64,000 nucleotides of DNA from positions 1 through 64,000 of the forward strand of contig CAZPRY010000001.1 of the NCBI GenBank assembly GCA_964589175.1. Reading direction: 5' to 3'. The position numbers were made by a program, and so were the translations under genes. The DNA is from CAZPRY01 sp964589175 (GTDB lineage: Bacteria > Fidelibacterota > UBA2242). Shown piece after piece: positions 1 through 8,894 of the stretch. The notes under the pieces were generated by a model. The model saw only the letters and a list, made by a program, of their open reading frames with translations. It searched no databases and was not told the DNA's origin. The number at the start of each line of letters is the position of its first letter. Within the stretch, counting starts at the first letter, position 1.

Positions 1-39
1 TTGAAAGAAGATGCTAATGATGTCCCTTCAATATTATAG
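1..39 (+). other. Possible 3' end of a truncated gene
   Basis: From base 1 one frame stays open for 12 codons and stops with TAG at 37-39. It could be the tail of a gene cut by the window edge, but 12 codons prove nothing. The remainder up to 189 shows only a hairpin, described separately. Confidence 0.15.
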
Positions 40-122
40 CTTCTGGGACAGCCACATCAGGATGACGGTTCTTGGGACTTTTGAAACAGCCCCTACGGGT
101 ACATTCGGATTCGAATAATATG

Positions 123-155
123 GAAACCGGCCCGGGATGGCCCCGAACCGGTTTC
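123..155 (-). terminator. Hairpin after the response-regulator gene
   Basis: GAAACCGG at 123-130 pairs perfectly with CCGGTTTC at 148-155 around a GC-rich loop that can also fold. It lies about 35 bp beyond the stop of the minus-strand receiver gene. No strong T-run follows on the minus strand, so it is a weak or Rho-assisted terminator candidate. Confidence 0.35.
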
Positions 156-189
156 TGCTATTTCCAGACAAAATTCCGATGGTTACGTT

Positions 190-789
190 CTAGTCTTCGA
201 TCAGTTTCTCGACTTCCACGGCCTTGGAGCGGCGTCCGGCGCGGATGTAGCGGTGGATCGATTCTTCGAAGAGTTCGTTGGCCATTTTGCTGTTGCCCAG
301 GGCCTTTTGTTCCATGCCGGCCTCTTTGAGATACATGGCGGATTCTTCCCAGCGCCCCTCGTTACTGAGTTCTTCGGCTACCTTCATGTAGTCGGTCTCA
401 ACGACCTGTGCTTCGGCTTTCTGTTTGCCTTCCAGGGCGGCTTTCAGGGTGGGAATAAGTTTCTCGTAAATCGCGGATTTGGCATGAATATCATAGGCGC
501 CGTTCGAGAGATACTTTTCCCGGATTTCGATGGTCAGTTCGCCGGTCAGGCCGATGATCGGAATATCCGGTTGGGCTTTGCGCATCAGTTTCAGGGTGCT
601 GTAGCCGTCCATGCCAGGCAGGTTTTGATCGAGAATGATGACATGCGGCAGGTCTGTTTTCAGAGTTTCCAGCGCCTTTTCGCCGGTTTCAGCCTCGACG
701 AACTCGTAATTCTCGGTGCCGAGATAGTCCACCAGGGCATCTCTGAGTAACGCTTTATCGTCAACGATTAGTATTTTTTTCTTGTCCAT
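190..789 (-). CDS. Response regulator: receiver domain with helical (TPR-like) tail
   Basis: A phosphorylation-receiving signalling protein. The first ~120 residues are a CheY-like receiver: the acidic pair is in ILIVDD, the likely phospho-acceptor is Asp54 in ILDQNLPG, the switch Thr is in GLTG and the conserved Lys in HAKSA. Residues ~135-199 are helical and resemble one or two TPR-like hairpins. There is no DNA-binding or enzymatic output domain, so it probably acts through protein contacts. I chose the ATG at 789 because AGGAAGG lies just upstream; a start at 810 would overlap the preceding gene. It is the last gene of a three-gene signalling cassette, 13 bp after the receiver-kinase gene, which suggests that kinase as a phosphodonor. 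Its partners cannot be proven from sequence. Confidence 0.85.
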   Translation of the reverse strand: MDKKKILIVDDKALLRDALVDYLGTENYEFVEAETGEKALETLKTDLPHVIILDQNLPGMDGYSTLKLMRKAQPDIPIIGLTGELTIEIREKYLSNGAYDIHAKSAIYEKLIPTLKAALEGKQKAEAQVVETDYMKVAEELSNEGRWEESAMYLKEAGMEQKALGNSKMANELFEESIHRYIRAGRRSKAVEVEKLIED

Positions 790-802
790 TTTTTGGTCCT
801 TC

Positions 803-2008
803 CTAAACAAGTTTGAATTGTACGGTAAAGGTCGTTCCTTGACCTTCCGTGCTTGCTACGCTTATTTCTCCATCGTGATTTTCGACTGCTTTTTTGCAGA
901 TCATAAGGCCCAGACCGGTACCCTGTTTGCCCTTCCACATGGTATAGTCCGGCCGCCAAATTTTTTCGAGTCTATCCTGCGGAATGCCGCAGCCGTCATC
1001 GCTGATTTCCACCTTCACAAAACCGTCCTGGCGGTAGGTTTTCGCAATGACATGCCCTTTGCCGTCGATGGCTTTATAGGCATTCTCCACCAGGTTGATG
1101 AAAACCCGGATCAGGTCTTCGCTGCTGGCGGCGATGTTGAGCGGTTCCGGCGCGTATTCCTCAATAATTTTTACGTCGGGATTGAGTGAAACCTGGGAAT
1201 CCGTAAAAAGGTGAATGGCCTCTTCGACCAGTTTGTTGAGGTCCATGGTCTTCTTGTGGCTTTTATCGATATCGATGGCCTGTCCCAGGTGCTTGAGTTT
1301 TTCGCCCAATTCCTTAAAGAAGCCCATCAAAGTGATGACGCTGTCATTCTTTTCGATACTGTTTTCGACGGCCAGGACGATCTTATCGTGGGCTTCGTGC
1401 AGTTTGGAACCGGCCCCATCTTTCAACTGGAGCGGCAGCGAATCGAAACAGCTGTCGACTTCTTTTTTGATGCCGACGATCTGTTTCTTCAGCATCTGCA
1501 GGCGCAGCATCAGAGAGGCGTAGTAGCTGCCGGACATATCGTGGCCGACGCTTTTCACGATCAGGCGGCTCTCTTCGATGGCGCGTTTACGTTCTTCGGT
1601 CAGTCGTTCGTTTTCGAGCCGCTCGTCCTGCCAGGCGAAGCCCTTTTCGATACGTTCCATAAAAAGGTCGGGGTACTCGACGACGGCATGTTTCTGGATA
1701 AAGTCTTTGGCGCCCAGGCGCAGCGAATCCACCGCGTTTTCGATTGTGATCTCGCCGGTCAGCACGATAATGTAGTTCTTCTGGATTTGGCTGCGTTTGA
1801 CCAGCTCGGAGAGAAAATCGAGGCCGGACATGTTGGGCATGCGAATATCGAGCAGGACAACCTTGAATTCATGTTCTCCCAGAAGGGCCAGCCCCGATTC
1901 CGGATCGGTGTTGTAATCCAGGCTCCAGCCGTTGTCTTCCAGCAATTCCTGAATGCTTTGACAAAACGGCTCGCTGTCATCGATCAGCAGGATGTCTTTA
2001 TAAAACAT
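803..2008 (-). CDS. Receiver-histidine kinase hybrid (REC at the N terminus)
   Basis: A soluble two-component protein with its receiver first. Residues 1-120 form the receiver, with phospho-acceptor Asp54 in VLLDIRMPNMSG and switch Thr in VLTGE. A charged coiled-coil linker (~125-150) leads to a dimerisation helix with the likely phospho-His156 in VGHDMSG. The ATPase domain fills ~260-401, with N-box NLVENAYKAI, G1 box DDGCGIP and G2 box GTGLGLMICKK. There are no membrane segments or signal peptide, so it is cytoplasmic. An N-terminal receiver suggests that phosphorylation of Asp54 controls or feeds the kinase. It starts 3 bp after the stop of the upstream GAF protein, so the two are probably translated together. 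Confidence 0.9.
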   Translation of the reverse strand: MFYKDILLIDDSEPFCQSIQELLEDNGWSLDYNTDPESGLALLGEHEFKVVLLDIRMPNMSGLDFLSELVKRSQIQKNYIIVLTGEITIENAVDSLRLGAKDFIQKHAVVEYPDLFMERIEKGFAWQDERLENERLTEERKRAIEESRLIVKSVGHDMSGSYYASLMLRLQMLKKQIVGIKKEVDSCFDSLPLQLKDGAGSKLHEAHDKIVLAVENSIEKNDSVITLMGFFKELGEKLKHLGQAIDIDKSHKKTMDLNKLVEEAIHLFTDSQVSLNPDVKIIEEYAPEPLNIAASSEDLIRVFINLVENAYKAIDGKGHVIAKTYRQDGFVKVEISDDGCGIPQDRLEKIWRPDYTMWKGKQGTGLGLMICKKAVENHDGEISVASTEGQGTTFTVQFKLV

Positions 2009-2011
2009 GGG

Positions 2012-3784
2012 CTATCCTTCTATTGGGATTTCCAGGATGATCCGGGAATAGAACTCGCTTTCGCTGTAATGAATACTGCCGTGGTAGTTGTTCTTGATAA
2101 TTTCCTGGACGACATCCAGGGAGAACTGGTACGGGCTGTAACTCTTCGCGTCAATATATTTCTCGTCGATCTCTTTCTGAGGAATTTTCTGACCGTGGAT
2201 ATTATCGATGCCAATGATGTTGGTCACCAGCTTGCTTTGATCATCGATCAGGGTCTCGATGCGCAGGGCCGATCCGTAAAACGCAAAACGGTAGATGGTC
2301 ACGGAGATCAGCGTCACCAAAACCTCGATGATCTCGTTGGGATCGACGGTGAGATGCGGTATTTTGGTCTCTTCGGCCAGGCTGCGTTGCACGTCGATTT
2401 TCTTGGTGATCAGGTCGTTGGTCAGAAACAGCAGGCTCTCGGCCAGCATCTCCTGCCAGGTGCGTTTTACATGCAGGAAGCCGGCCCGGGTCGAGAATTC
2501 CTGCAGGACCCGCACTCCGTCGGCGACGCGCTTCAGATTGTCGCGAATCTGGCCGAGCCGGTCGGCGATATTCCCGTCGCAGTTCATTTGGCTTTTATCG
2601 ATTTTACGCAGAATATTGTTAATGCTCAACTGGGCTTCGGTCAGGGGATTGAGGATTTCATTGGGAATGCGGATCGACAGTGTGCCCAGGGCGGTCAGGC
2701 GTTGATTCTTCATCGTTTTGACCGCCGAATATTTCATTGACTCCAGATACTGGACGTTTTCGACGGCGACGGAGAGCATATCGACCAGAATCTGCAGGTA
2801 TTTTTCATCGTCTTCGGCAAACTGGGCGACTTTATCCGGCCCTGGAATTTTATTGTAGAGTTTGATGGCGCCGATGGTTTCATTCTTCAGGTTGATCGGC
2901 ATCCCCAGGAAGGACAGGCGGTCGCCGAACTTCAGGTGGCCCTTGATCGCATTACGGTATTTGCCCTTGTACTCGGGCAGCAGCAGGACATTGCGGGAGC
3001 GGATCGTACGGTTCTCTTTGACGATGGACCCGGTTAATCCTTCACCGACCTGGTGCTCGGCGACATTGATAAGTTCGTTGGGAATGCCGTAACCGGCGCG
3101 CAGAATGAGGCGGTTTTTGTCCTCCGGGTGCCGCAGGTAGATTTCGCAAGTCTCCGAGGAGATCGTTTTAGCGATATTCACGGCGACGTATTTGAGCAGG
3201 TTGCCGAGCTCGAAGAAGGACACCATCTGCGTGCCGACACGCATCAGCAATTTCAGGTAATCGGATTTGCGCTGTTCCAGGCTGATATAATTGGAGTTGT
3301 CGATAGCCATGGAGACGTAGCGTGCGATCAGGCTGAAGACCTCAAATTCCGATTTGGTGAAATTCCGGTCGCCGGAAGCGGTGCGCATGACGCCGAAGAA
3401 AACGCCGTTCTGGGATATCAGCGGGACCGCCATAAAGGACTTGGCCTTCTTGTTTTTGGCTTCGGAGTATTTCCCTTTCCAGGTCAGGCCGGGGTCAATC
3501 TTTTTAAAATCAACGGCCGTTTTGCGGGTCAGATCGCGAATCAGCAGCGGTTTTTTATTCTGAAAAACCCAGCCGGTCAGGCCCTCATTGGGATGGTAGA
3601 CGATATCTTCACCGGTGTCAATCGACAGGCCGCTGGTGCGCGCCATGCGTATGACGTTTTCATCTTCATCGTAGAGAAAGATGGAGACGCCCAGCCATTC
3701 GAAAACATGGGGAATCAGCGCCACGCTTTTTTCGAGAATTCCTTCCAGCGAGCGCTCGCTGAAAATCGAAAGGACTTTGAGCAC
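2012..3784 (-). CDS. Double-GAF sensor with a degenerate histidine-kinase core
   Basis: Cytoplasmic ligand-sensing protein. Two GAF domains occupy about 10-165 (with HPNEGLTGWVFQNKKPLLIRDL) and 185-345 (VGEGLTGSIVKENRTI). The C-terminal ~230 residues have a histidine-kinase layout but lack its catalytic residues: the H-box reads IPNEILNPLT, with Asn (~375) where the phospho-His should be, and I find no good N-, G1- or G2-box. It is therefore probably a signalling scaffold or allosteric partner of the active kinase encoded 3 bp downstream. The start is uncertain: GTG at 3784 lacks a good ribosome site, and the frame stays open for ~15 further codons (EEILKALTVDQ) behind an AAGAGGA. A rare upstream start codon is possible. 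Confidence 0.8.
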   Translation of the reverse strand: MLKVLSIFSERSLEGILEKSVALIPHVFEWLGVSIFLYDEDENVIRMARTSGLSIDTGEDIVYHPNEGLTGWVFQNKKPLLIRDLTRKTAVDFKKIDPGLTWKGKYSEAKNKKAKSFMAVPLISQNGVFFGVMRTASGDRNFTKSEFEVFSLIARYVSMAIDNSNYISLEQRKSDYLKLLMRVGTQMVSFFELGNLLKYVAVNIAKTISSETCEIYLRHPEDKNRLILRAGYGIPNELINVAEHQVGEGLTGSIVKENRTIRSRNVLLLPEYKGKYRNAIKGHLKFGDRLSFLGMPINLKNETIGAIKLYNKIPGPDKVAQFAEDDEKYLQILVDMLSVAVENVQYLESMKYSAVKTMKNQRLTALGTLSIRIPNEILNPLTEAQLSINNILRKIDKSQMNCDGNIADRLGQIRDNLKRVADGVRVLQEFSTRAGFLHVKRTWQEMLAESLLFLTNDLITKKIDVQRSLAEETKIPHLTVDPNEIIEVLVTLISVTIYRFAFYGSALRIETLIDDQSKLVTNIIGIDNIHGQKIPQKEIDEKYIDAKSYSPYQFSLDVVQEIIKNNYHGSIHYSESEFYSRIILEIPIEG

Positions 3785-3822
3785 CTGGTCGACAGTGAGT
3801 GCTTTCAGAATTTCCTCTTTTT

Positions 3823-4800
3823 TTAGGCGGATAGAATCCGGTAAATTTTAATCAGCTCTTCATCGAGCGGTTTCTTCTTTTCCCAGGTTTCGGCCAGCGG
3901 AACGTAAGTGACGCGGCTGTTTTCCCAGCCGACCATAATATCCGTTTTACCATCCATAATCGCGAGCACGGCGTGATAACCCAGGCGGCTGGCGAGCAGC
4001 CGGTCCGTGGCCGTGGGGCTGCCGCCCCGCTGGGTGTGCCCGAGAACGCAAACATGACAGTCGGTATTGAACTTGGCCTTGATCTTGTCGGCGACTTCAT
4101 GGGCGTTGCCCAGCGAACTGCCTTCGGCGACCACGATAAGACTGCTGGTTTTGCCGGCTTTTCTCCAGATTGTGATCAGTTCACCCAGATCTTCCATCGT
4201 GCTTGTGTTCTCAGGAATGATGATCTCCTCCGCGCCGCCGCAGAGGCCGGTTTGCAGGGCGATAAATCCGGCGTGCCGGCCCATGACTTCCACGATAAAG
4301 ATACGATCATGCGAAGCCGCCGTATCGCGGATCTTATCGATCGATTCCAGGGCCGTGTGGACTGCCGTATCATAGCCGATCGTCAGTTCGGTGCCGTAAA
4401 TATCGTTGTCGATGGTGCCAGGTAAACCGATAACCGTAACGTTATGCTCTTCAGCCAGAGCGTGAGCGCCGTGAAAACTGCCGTCGCCGCCGATGACGAT
4501 CAAACCGTCGATGGCCCACTCTTTGAGCATTTCGGCGGCCCGCTTCCGGCCGGCAACATGAAAGAAACTTTCCGAGCGGGAGGTTTTTAAAAATGTTCCG
4601 CCCTTTTGAATCACATTACTGACCGATCGCAGCGAGAGCGGAATCAGATCGCCCTCGAGAAGACCTTCAAACCCGCTATGGATTCCGAAGACGGAAAGGC
4701 CGCTATTGATTGCGGTTCGAACCACAGCCCGGATAGTGGCATTCATCCCGGGCGCATCCCCACCGCTGGTCAGGACCGCAATTCGATTTATTTTTGCCAT
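3823..4800 (-). CDS. pfkA: ATP-dependent 6-phosphofructokinase
   Basis: Phosphorylates fructose 6-phosphate to fructose 1,6-bisphosphate, the committed step of glycolysis. The 325-residue length is that of bacterial PfkA (~320). Visible signatures: TSGGDAPGMNA at the N terminus, GGDGS (Gly where PPi-dependent enzymes carry Asp, which argues for ATP as donor), PGTIDNDI with the catalytic Asp, TAVHTALESIDKIRDTA, the VEVMGRHAG loop, and LGHTQRGG in the effector/substrate region. ATG start. The convergently related signalling genes begin 38 bp after its stop on the same strand, so read-through into the GAF/kinase cassette is plausible. Confidence 0.96.
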   Translation of the reverse strand: MAKINRIAVLTSGGDAPGMNATIRAVVRTAINSGLSVFGIHSGFEGLLEGDLIPLSLRSVSNVIQKGGTFLKTSRSESFFHVAGRKRAAEMLKEWAIDGLIVIGGDGSFHGAHALAEEHNVTVIGLPGTIDNDIYGTELTIGYDTAVHTALESIDKIRDTAASHDRIFIVEVMGRHAGFIALQTGLCGGAEEIIIPENTSTMEDLGELITIWRKAGKTSSLIVVAEGSSLGNAHEVADKIKAKFNTDCHVCVLGHTQRGGSPTATDRLLASRLGYHAVLAIMDGKTDIMVGWENSRVTYVPLAETWEKKKPLDEELIKIYRILSA

Positions 4801-5098
4801 GCATTACTCACTTTTGTTTTATCGTAATTCCACGAAACGGCAGAATTTACAACAATTCAATCTAAGATAGAAGTCCCCCTGGTTTTATCGGGAATGCTGA
4901 GGGTTGGACTTGGCCGGCAAGAAAGATCGGCCTTTTACGGCCCGGATTGGCGATCGGCGAGGATACGGCGAATTATTTCTTGACTATCAGAAGGAAATCG
5001 TGGAATTTTACGTTGATTATATTTTGGGTTTGTTCACCAACGTCTTATTTTAAGGGCGACACTAAACGATTTGTAAGTGTATCGGGAAATTGTAAGTT
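4801..5098. other. Intergenic region between divergent pfkA and a zinc-ribbon gene
   Basis: About 300 bp with no convincing gene. It must hold the promoters for both flanking transcripts, but I see no pair of hexamers good enough to assign. Confidence 0.5.
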
Positions 5099-5398
5099 AT
5101 GCGTGAAGTGTTCAATAATATCAAGAAAAAGGGCAAGCCGCCGCCGTACGATAAAAAACTTTGCGAAATTTGTCCGGAGTGCGCGGCAGAGATCGTCTAT
5201 CGCAAAAATTCCATCTTCGGTACGACGAATTACTATAAAATCTGCAACCGTTGCGGCTGGTACCAAACCATTGACCAAGCCCAATGGAAAGCCGTTGTGA
5301 GTTCCGCTTCGCAATATAAGAGCGCTGATCTGGCTGCCGGGGCGCAGGACAGTCCGGCACCCCCCGGAGTCGAAAATCGGGACGAATCCGAACCATGA
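5099..5398 (+). CDS. Small zinc-ribbon protein, uncharacterised
   Basis: A 99-residue protein whose core has the cysteine pattern of a zinc ribbon: CEICPEC (Cys22, 25, 28) and CNRCGW (Cys49, 52). The two knuckles are ~20 residues apart, normal for binding one structural zinc. The N terminus is basic (KKKGKPPPYDKK) and the C-terminal ~35 residues look disordered. Such ribbons occur in nucleic-acid-associated proteins, but I cannot assign a role. The ribosome site is weak (GTAAG before ATG), and an earlier in-frame start is not obvious. It stands alone between pfkA and the transporter gene. Confidence 0.6.
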   Translation: MREVFNNIKKKGKPPPYDKKLCEICPECAAEIVYRKNSIFGTTNYYKICNRCGWYQTIDQAQWKAVVSSASQYKSADLAAGAQDSPAPPGVENRDESEP

Positions 5399-5646
5399 CT
5401 CTATTCGGCAATCGGGTCCCGCAAGGGTAAAACCGCTCCCGGACGGCATCCTCATAATCGCGCTAAAAGATTTCTGATTTCTTAGCCTTGAAAAAGTTTC
5501 CCGTCTTTGTTAAAGCTTTGGGAATAATACTCTTAGGCTGCCGTATAATCGATCGGTATTACTGGCAAACACGCTTAAATAACTTTTGTTTTTTCAGTTA
5601 TATCCATTACCTTTCTGGCGACTTTTAATAGAGCAGGGGTTACTTG

Positions 5647-7323
5647 ATGAGCGATAAGAAAAAAGGCATATTCCGGTCTTTCCCGGCAACCTACTGGATT
5701 GCGGTTCTGTTCGAATTTTTTGAAAGAGGCTCGTACTACGGGATGATGAGCATCTTATCGGTGTATATGACCGAAAAGTTGCATTTTCCCAAGGAGAGTG
5801 TCGGTCTGATCAAAGGAACGATCCAGCCGATTTTGTACTTTCTGCCGATCATTTCGGGCGCGCTGGCCGATCGCTTCGGATACCGCCGGACGCTGATTGT
5901 GGCTTTCACACTCCTGAGCGGCGGGTACCTGCTGACCAGTCAGGTGACTTCCTATTCCATCGTCTTTCTGATGTTGTGTATCATGGCGTTGGGGGCCGGG
6001 ACTTTTAAGCCCATCATCTCCGGAACGATTGCCCGCACCACCGATTCGTCCAATTCGTCCCTGGGTTTCGGGATCTACTACTGGAGCATCAACCTGGGGG
6101 CTTTTTTATTCCCCATGTTTCTGGTACCCTACTTAAAGAGTGTCGACCCCAGCTGGCACTGGGTTATCATCGCTTCGGCAATCGGCACCGGGATTATGCT
6201 GATCCCGACCTTTTTAATTTTCAAAGAGCCCCCGATGCCGCACAAGAAAAAGGAGGAGCAGACCGATCTGCTGCAGACGGTAGCCAACGCGTTTGAGATA
6301 ATCTATAGTCCGATCGTCCTGTTGTTCATGAAAGCCAAATCCCTGGCGAAATCGGCCTACACGATCTACGGCATTTCCGCTCTTCTGACCATATTGGCCG
6401 TTTATCTCATGGCGGTTAAGGGATCGTTTTTTCTCCTGTACATTATGCTCCTGGTCATCGGGAGTTTTTTTATACTGCATGTCAAATCCCGGAGCCGTGG
6501 CTTTGAACGGTTGGGTAGCCGTATTTCCCCGGTAATCTTGCTGGCGGTGGGCGCACTCGTACTGTGGGCCGTGCCCGGCCTCAGTCTATTTGCCCGCACC
6601 GTCTGTTCTGTGATATTTTTGTCTGTCTTTTCGCTTTTTAAAATTGAAGTCCAGGGGCAGAAGAAATTCACCGATTATTTCCATTTCCTGTTGCTGATTT
6701 GTATCTATTCCGGCTTCTGGGTGCTGTACTTCCAGATGTTTGACTCGGTGTTATGGTACGTGAATGACTATGTGGATGCCAGCAGTCTGAACGCGGCGGT
6801 CAACCGTTTTCTGGGCTTTCTCGGCGTCCAGAATCCGAGCTGGTACTTCGATGTCGAGCATGTGACAGTTATAAATGCCGGTACGATTATTCTGCTGCAA
6901 ATCCTGGTTTCGGTGCTGGTCCGCAATACCAAAGCCCTGCCGACCATGATGGTCGCGATCGGGCTGGGCACGCTCGGTATGGCGATTCTGGCCATCAATA
7001 CCAGCATCTGGGTTTTCATGGCCGGGATCATCATTTTTTCGATCGGCGAAATGACCGCTCACCCCAAGTTTATCAGTTATATCGGACAGACGGCGCCCAA
7101 GGAGCGCCTGGCGACCTTCATGGGTTATATTTTCCTGTACGGTGTGATCGGGTCGTCCATTGGATCCATTATCGGGGCGAAACTGTATGTCCATTTCGTG
7201 GACACTCTGCAGCAGCCGCGCACGCTTTGGTTGACCTTCTCGATGATCGGGGTAGCCACGATTCTGGGATTATTCTTATATAACCAGTTTATTGTTCCCA
7301 AAACAGAAACAAATCAGGAATAG
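5647..7323 (+). CDS. POT/PTR2-family proton-coupled transporter (peptide-type MFS)
   Basis: Inner-membrane major-facilitator protein of the proton-dependent oligopeptide type. Helix 1 carries the family's ExxER element followed by aromatic residues (EFFERGSYYGM), used in proton coupling. GALADRFGYRRT is the MFS loop 2-3 signature, and GTFKPIISGTIA with YWSINLGAFLFP are typical of POT helices 4-5. At 558 residues with many hydrophobic stretches it fits the family with the two extra central helices. ATG at 5647 is preferred over the TTG one codon earlier because GAGCAGGGG is well placed. The next gene starts 5 bp after the stop. Substrate is inferred to be small peptides; this is not shown by sequence. 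Confidence 0.85.
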   Translation: MSDKKKGIFRSFPATYWIAVLFEFFERGSYYGMMSILSVYMTEKLHFPKESVGLIKGTIQPILYFLPIISGALADRFGYRRTLIVAFTLLSGGYLLTSQVTSYSIVFLMLCIMALGAGTFKPIISGTIARTTDSSNSSLGFGIYYWSINLGAFLFPMFLVPYLKSVDPSWHWVIIASAIGTGIMLIPTFLIFKEPPMPHKKKEEQTDLLQTVANAFEIIYSPIVLLFMKAKSLAKSAYTIYGISALLTILAVYLMAVKGSFFLLYIMLLVIGSFFILHVKSRSRGFERLGSRISPVILLAVGALVLWAVPGLSLFARTVCSVIFLSVFSLFKIEVQGQKKFTDYFHFLLLICIYSGFWVLYFQMFDSVLWYVNDYVDASSLNAAVNRFLGFLGVQNPSWYFDVEHVTVINAGTIILLQILVSVLVRNTKALPTMMVAIGLGTLGMAILAINTSIWVFMAGIIIFSIGEMTAHPKFISYIGQTAPKERLATFMGYIFLYGVIGSSIGSIIGAKLYVHFVDTLQQPRTLWLTFSMIGVATILGLFLYNQFIVPKTETNQE

Positions 7324-7328
7324 GCGAA

Positions 7329-7892
7329 ATGGCTACCGACGAAGTAAAAATTCCCCGTTGGAGAGTAAAGCACTTATTGAGGGTTAAGGTGGCCCGGCAG
7401 CCGGAAAATTCCGCTTCCGGTCAGCCCGCGTCGCGGATTCTGATATGCATGCCGGTAGAGAAGATTGCCTTCCAGGCCGCCCAGGAAGTCTTCGGACCGC
7501 TTTTCCGGGATTCGAAGGGCTTGATCCGGATTATCGTCCACCAGGCCTTTTTTCCGCTTTTGGCGCTCAAGGATCCGGATGATTGCATCGCCATTCTGGA
7601 TGAGGATATCGATCCGCACCAGCTACCGACGCGCGCGTTTATCAATAAAAGCATGGGGTATCGTTTCGCCATGGCAATCGACCTGAACCCGGAATACAAT
7701 CTCTTTTCGGCTGCGCTCGTTCTGAAAAGCGGCGCCGCAATGCGTATGGGACTTAAAAACCCGTACTCCGATTTTTTCTTTAATATGCAGATTGGCAAAA
7801 TCAGCGCCGATGATATTCGTCCCAGTTATCTGCAGGTGAAAAACCTGCTGGAACCGGAAATCGGGCGATTGCATGAATCTCAGCCCCGATAG
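7329..7892 (+). CDS. Conserved hypothetical protein, possibly DUF6913-like
   Basis: A 187-residue soluble protein encoded 5 bp after the transporter, so almost certainly co-transcribed with it. It has a basic N terminus (RWRVKHLLRVKVARQ), an alpha/beta pattern and the motifs IDLNPEYNLFSAALVLKSGA and MGLKNPYSDFFFNMQI. The last motifs recall a degenerate glycosyltransferase-like fold and, from memory, the small DUF6913 proteins of Bacteroidota; that link is tentative. No catalytic residues are recognisable. A role connected with the transporter is inference from spacing only. Confidence 0.7.
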   Translation: MATDEVKIPRWRVKHLLRVKVARQPENSASGQPASRILICMPVEKIAFQAAQEVFGPLFRDSKGLIRIIVHQAFFPLLALKDPDDCIAILDEDIDPHQLPTRAFINKSMGYRFAMAIDLNPEYNLFSAALVLKSGAAMRMGLKNPYSDFFFNMQIGKISADDIRPSYLQVKNLLEPEIGRLHESQPR

Positions 7893-7996
7893 TCCGAAAT
7901 CGTAATGGCTGACACAGGCCCGCGCTTCTGGAATTCAAGGGCCCAAAGCGGTACTCCCGGATATATATCTTTGCTCCAAAAGCGATAAAATTTCTC

Positions 7997-8025
7997 TTGA
8001 CCTACATAGCTGATCCGTTTATATT
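7997..8025 (+). promoter_or_regulatory. Sigma-70 type promoter
   Basis: TTGACC (7997-8002), a 17-bp spacer and TATATT (8020-8025). The predicted transcript start near 8032 leaves a short leader before the AAAGAGGAGAG ribosome site and the ATG at 8052. Confidence 0.65.
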
Positions 8026-8051
8026 ATCCGCCGCGTGAAAGAGGAGAGAAA

Positions 8052-8471
8052 ATGGAAGATTTAGTCTGTCCCGAATGCGGGGAACCCCTGAAAGAGGGGC
8101 AATTAAAAAGCTCATTACAGTGCCCGCAGTGCAAGACGAATTTACGTAGCCCCAAATACCTGGATTTTTTGGAACTGCTTGTCTACCATGATATCGTTGA
8201 TGATATCGATTTTTTCGACATGAGTCTTTACGGCGACGAGATTTTAAAAGAAGAGCGTGAAGACTACGATGAACCGGATATAGATCCTTCCAAATACGAA
8301 AAACATAAAGAAGTTTGGGATGAATTCGAGGATGAACTCGAGCGCGAAAAGAGCATCGAGGAAGACACCGTTGATGAAGACGCCTGGGACATCTTCAGTG
8401 GCGACATCGAAATCGAAGATGACTGGGATGATGAAGATTCCGACTTTGCCGGTGACGATACGGACGATTAG
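8052..8471 (+). CDS. Zinc-ribbon protein with a very acidic tail
   Basis: The first 30 residues are a zinc ribbon (CPECGEP, then CPQCKTN; Cys6, 9, 24, 27). The remaining ~110 residues are extremely rich in Asp and Glu and end in a near-pure acidic stretch, so the protein has a very low predicted pI and the tail is probably disordered. It has a good promoter and ribosome site and is followed 41 bp later by the DUF3467 gene. I do not recognise a function. The acidic tail could bind basic proteins or mimic nucleic acid, but that is speculation. Confidence 0.75.
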   Translation: MEDLVCPECGEPLKEGQLKSSLQCPQCKTNLRSPKYLDFLELLVYHDIVDDIDFFDMSLYGDEILKEEREDYDEPDIDPSKYEKHKEVWDEFEDELEREKSIEEDTVDEDAWDIFSGDIEIEDDWDDEDSDFAGDDTDD

Positions 8472-8512
8472 TCCGGTCCCGAATCTCAGCCGCACTTACC
8501 GGAGGAAAAAAA

Positions 8513-8839
8513 ATGAGTGAAAAATCCAAAGTAACCCAATTGAAGATCGAACTGCCGGAGGCCAAGGCCGAAGGTAACTATAGCAATTTTACAGTTATTT
8601 CACATTCCGGCGCCGAATTTATCCTCGACTTTGCCCGAATCGTGCCCGGTTCTCCCAAAGCCGTCGTCCAGAGCCGTATCATCATGACCCCCATCCACGC
8701 CAAGACGTTACTCTATACGCTCAAGGAAAATATTGCCAAGTTTGAAGCCAAATTCGGTGAAATCAAGATTCCCGAAAAAGGGGGAGATTTACCGCTTGGT
8801 TTCGATCCCTTCAACCCGCCCGGCAACATGCCCAATTAG
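8513..8839 (+). CDS. DUF3467 domain protein
   Basis: A 108-residue protein matching the DUF3467 pattern: YSNFTVISHSGAEFILDF, then VQSRIIMTPIHAKTLLYTLKENIAKFEAKFG, then a Pro/Gly-rich tail. The family is widespread in FCB bacteria and others, is small and cytoplasmic, and has no experimentally defined role that I know of. A GGAGG ribosome site precedes ATG. It follows the acidic zinc-ribbon gene by 41 bp and probably shares its transcript. Confidence 0.88.
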   Translation: MSEKSKVTQLKIELPEAKAEGNYSNFTVISHSGAEFILDFARIVPGSPKAVVQSRIIMTPIHAKTLLYTLKENIAKFEAKFGEIKIPEKGGDLPLGFDPFNPPGNMPN

Positions 8840-8894
8840 ATCTTTGGTGGGATAAAAATCACCTTCTTAAATATCCCTTATGACGGTGCCGATG

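Noticed and set aside
72..750. Plus-strand open frames over the receiver gene
   Set aside because: They are mirror frames of the minus-strand response regulator, which has clear receiver motifs and a ribosome site.
1211..2740. 509-codon plus-strand frame with no stop
   Set aside because: It lies opposite the two minus-strand signalling genes, crosses the boundary between them and has no protein-family features.
4947..5300. Plus-strand frame overlapping the small zinc-ribbon gene
   Set aside because: The overlapping frame at 5099 has regular Cys knuckles; this one is Arg/Ser-rich without motifs.
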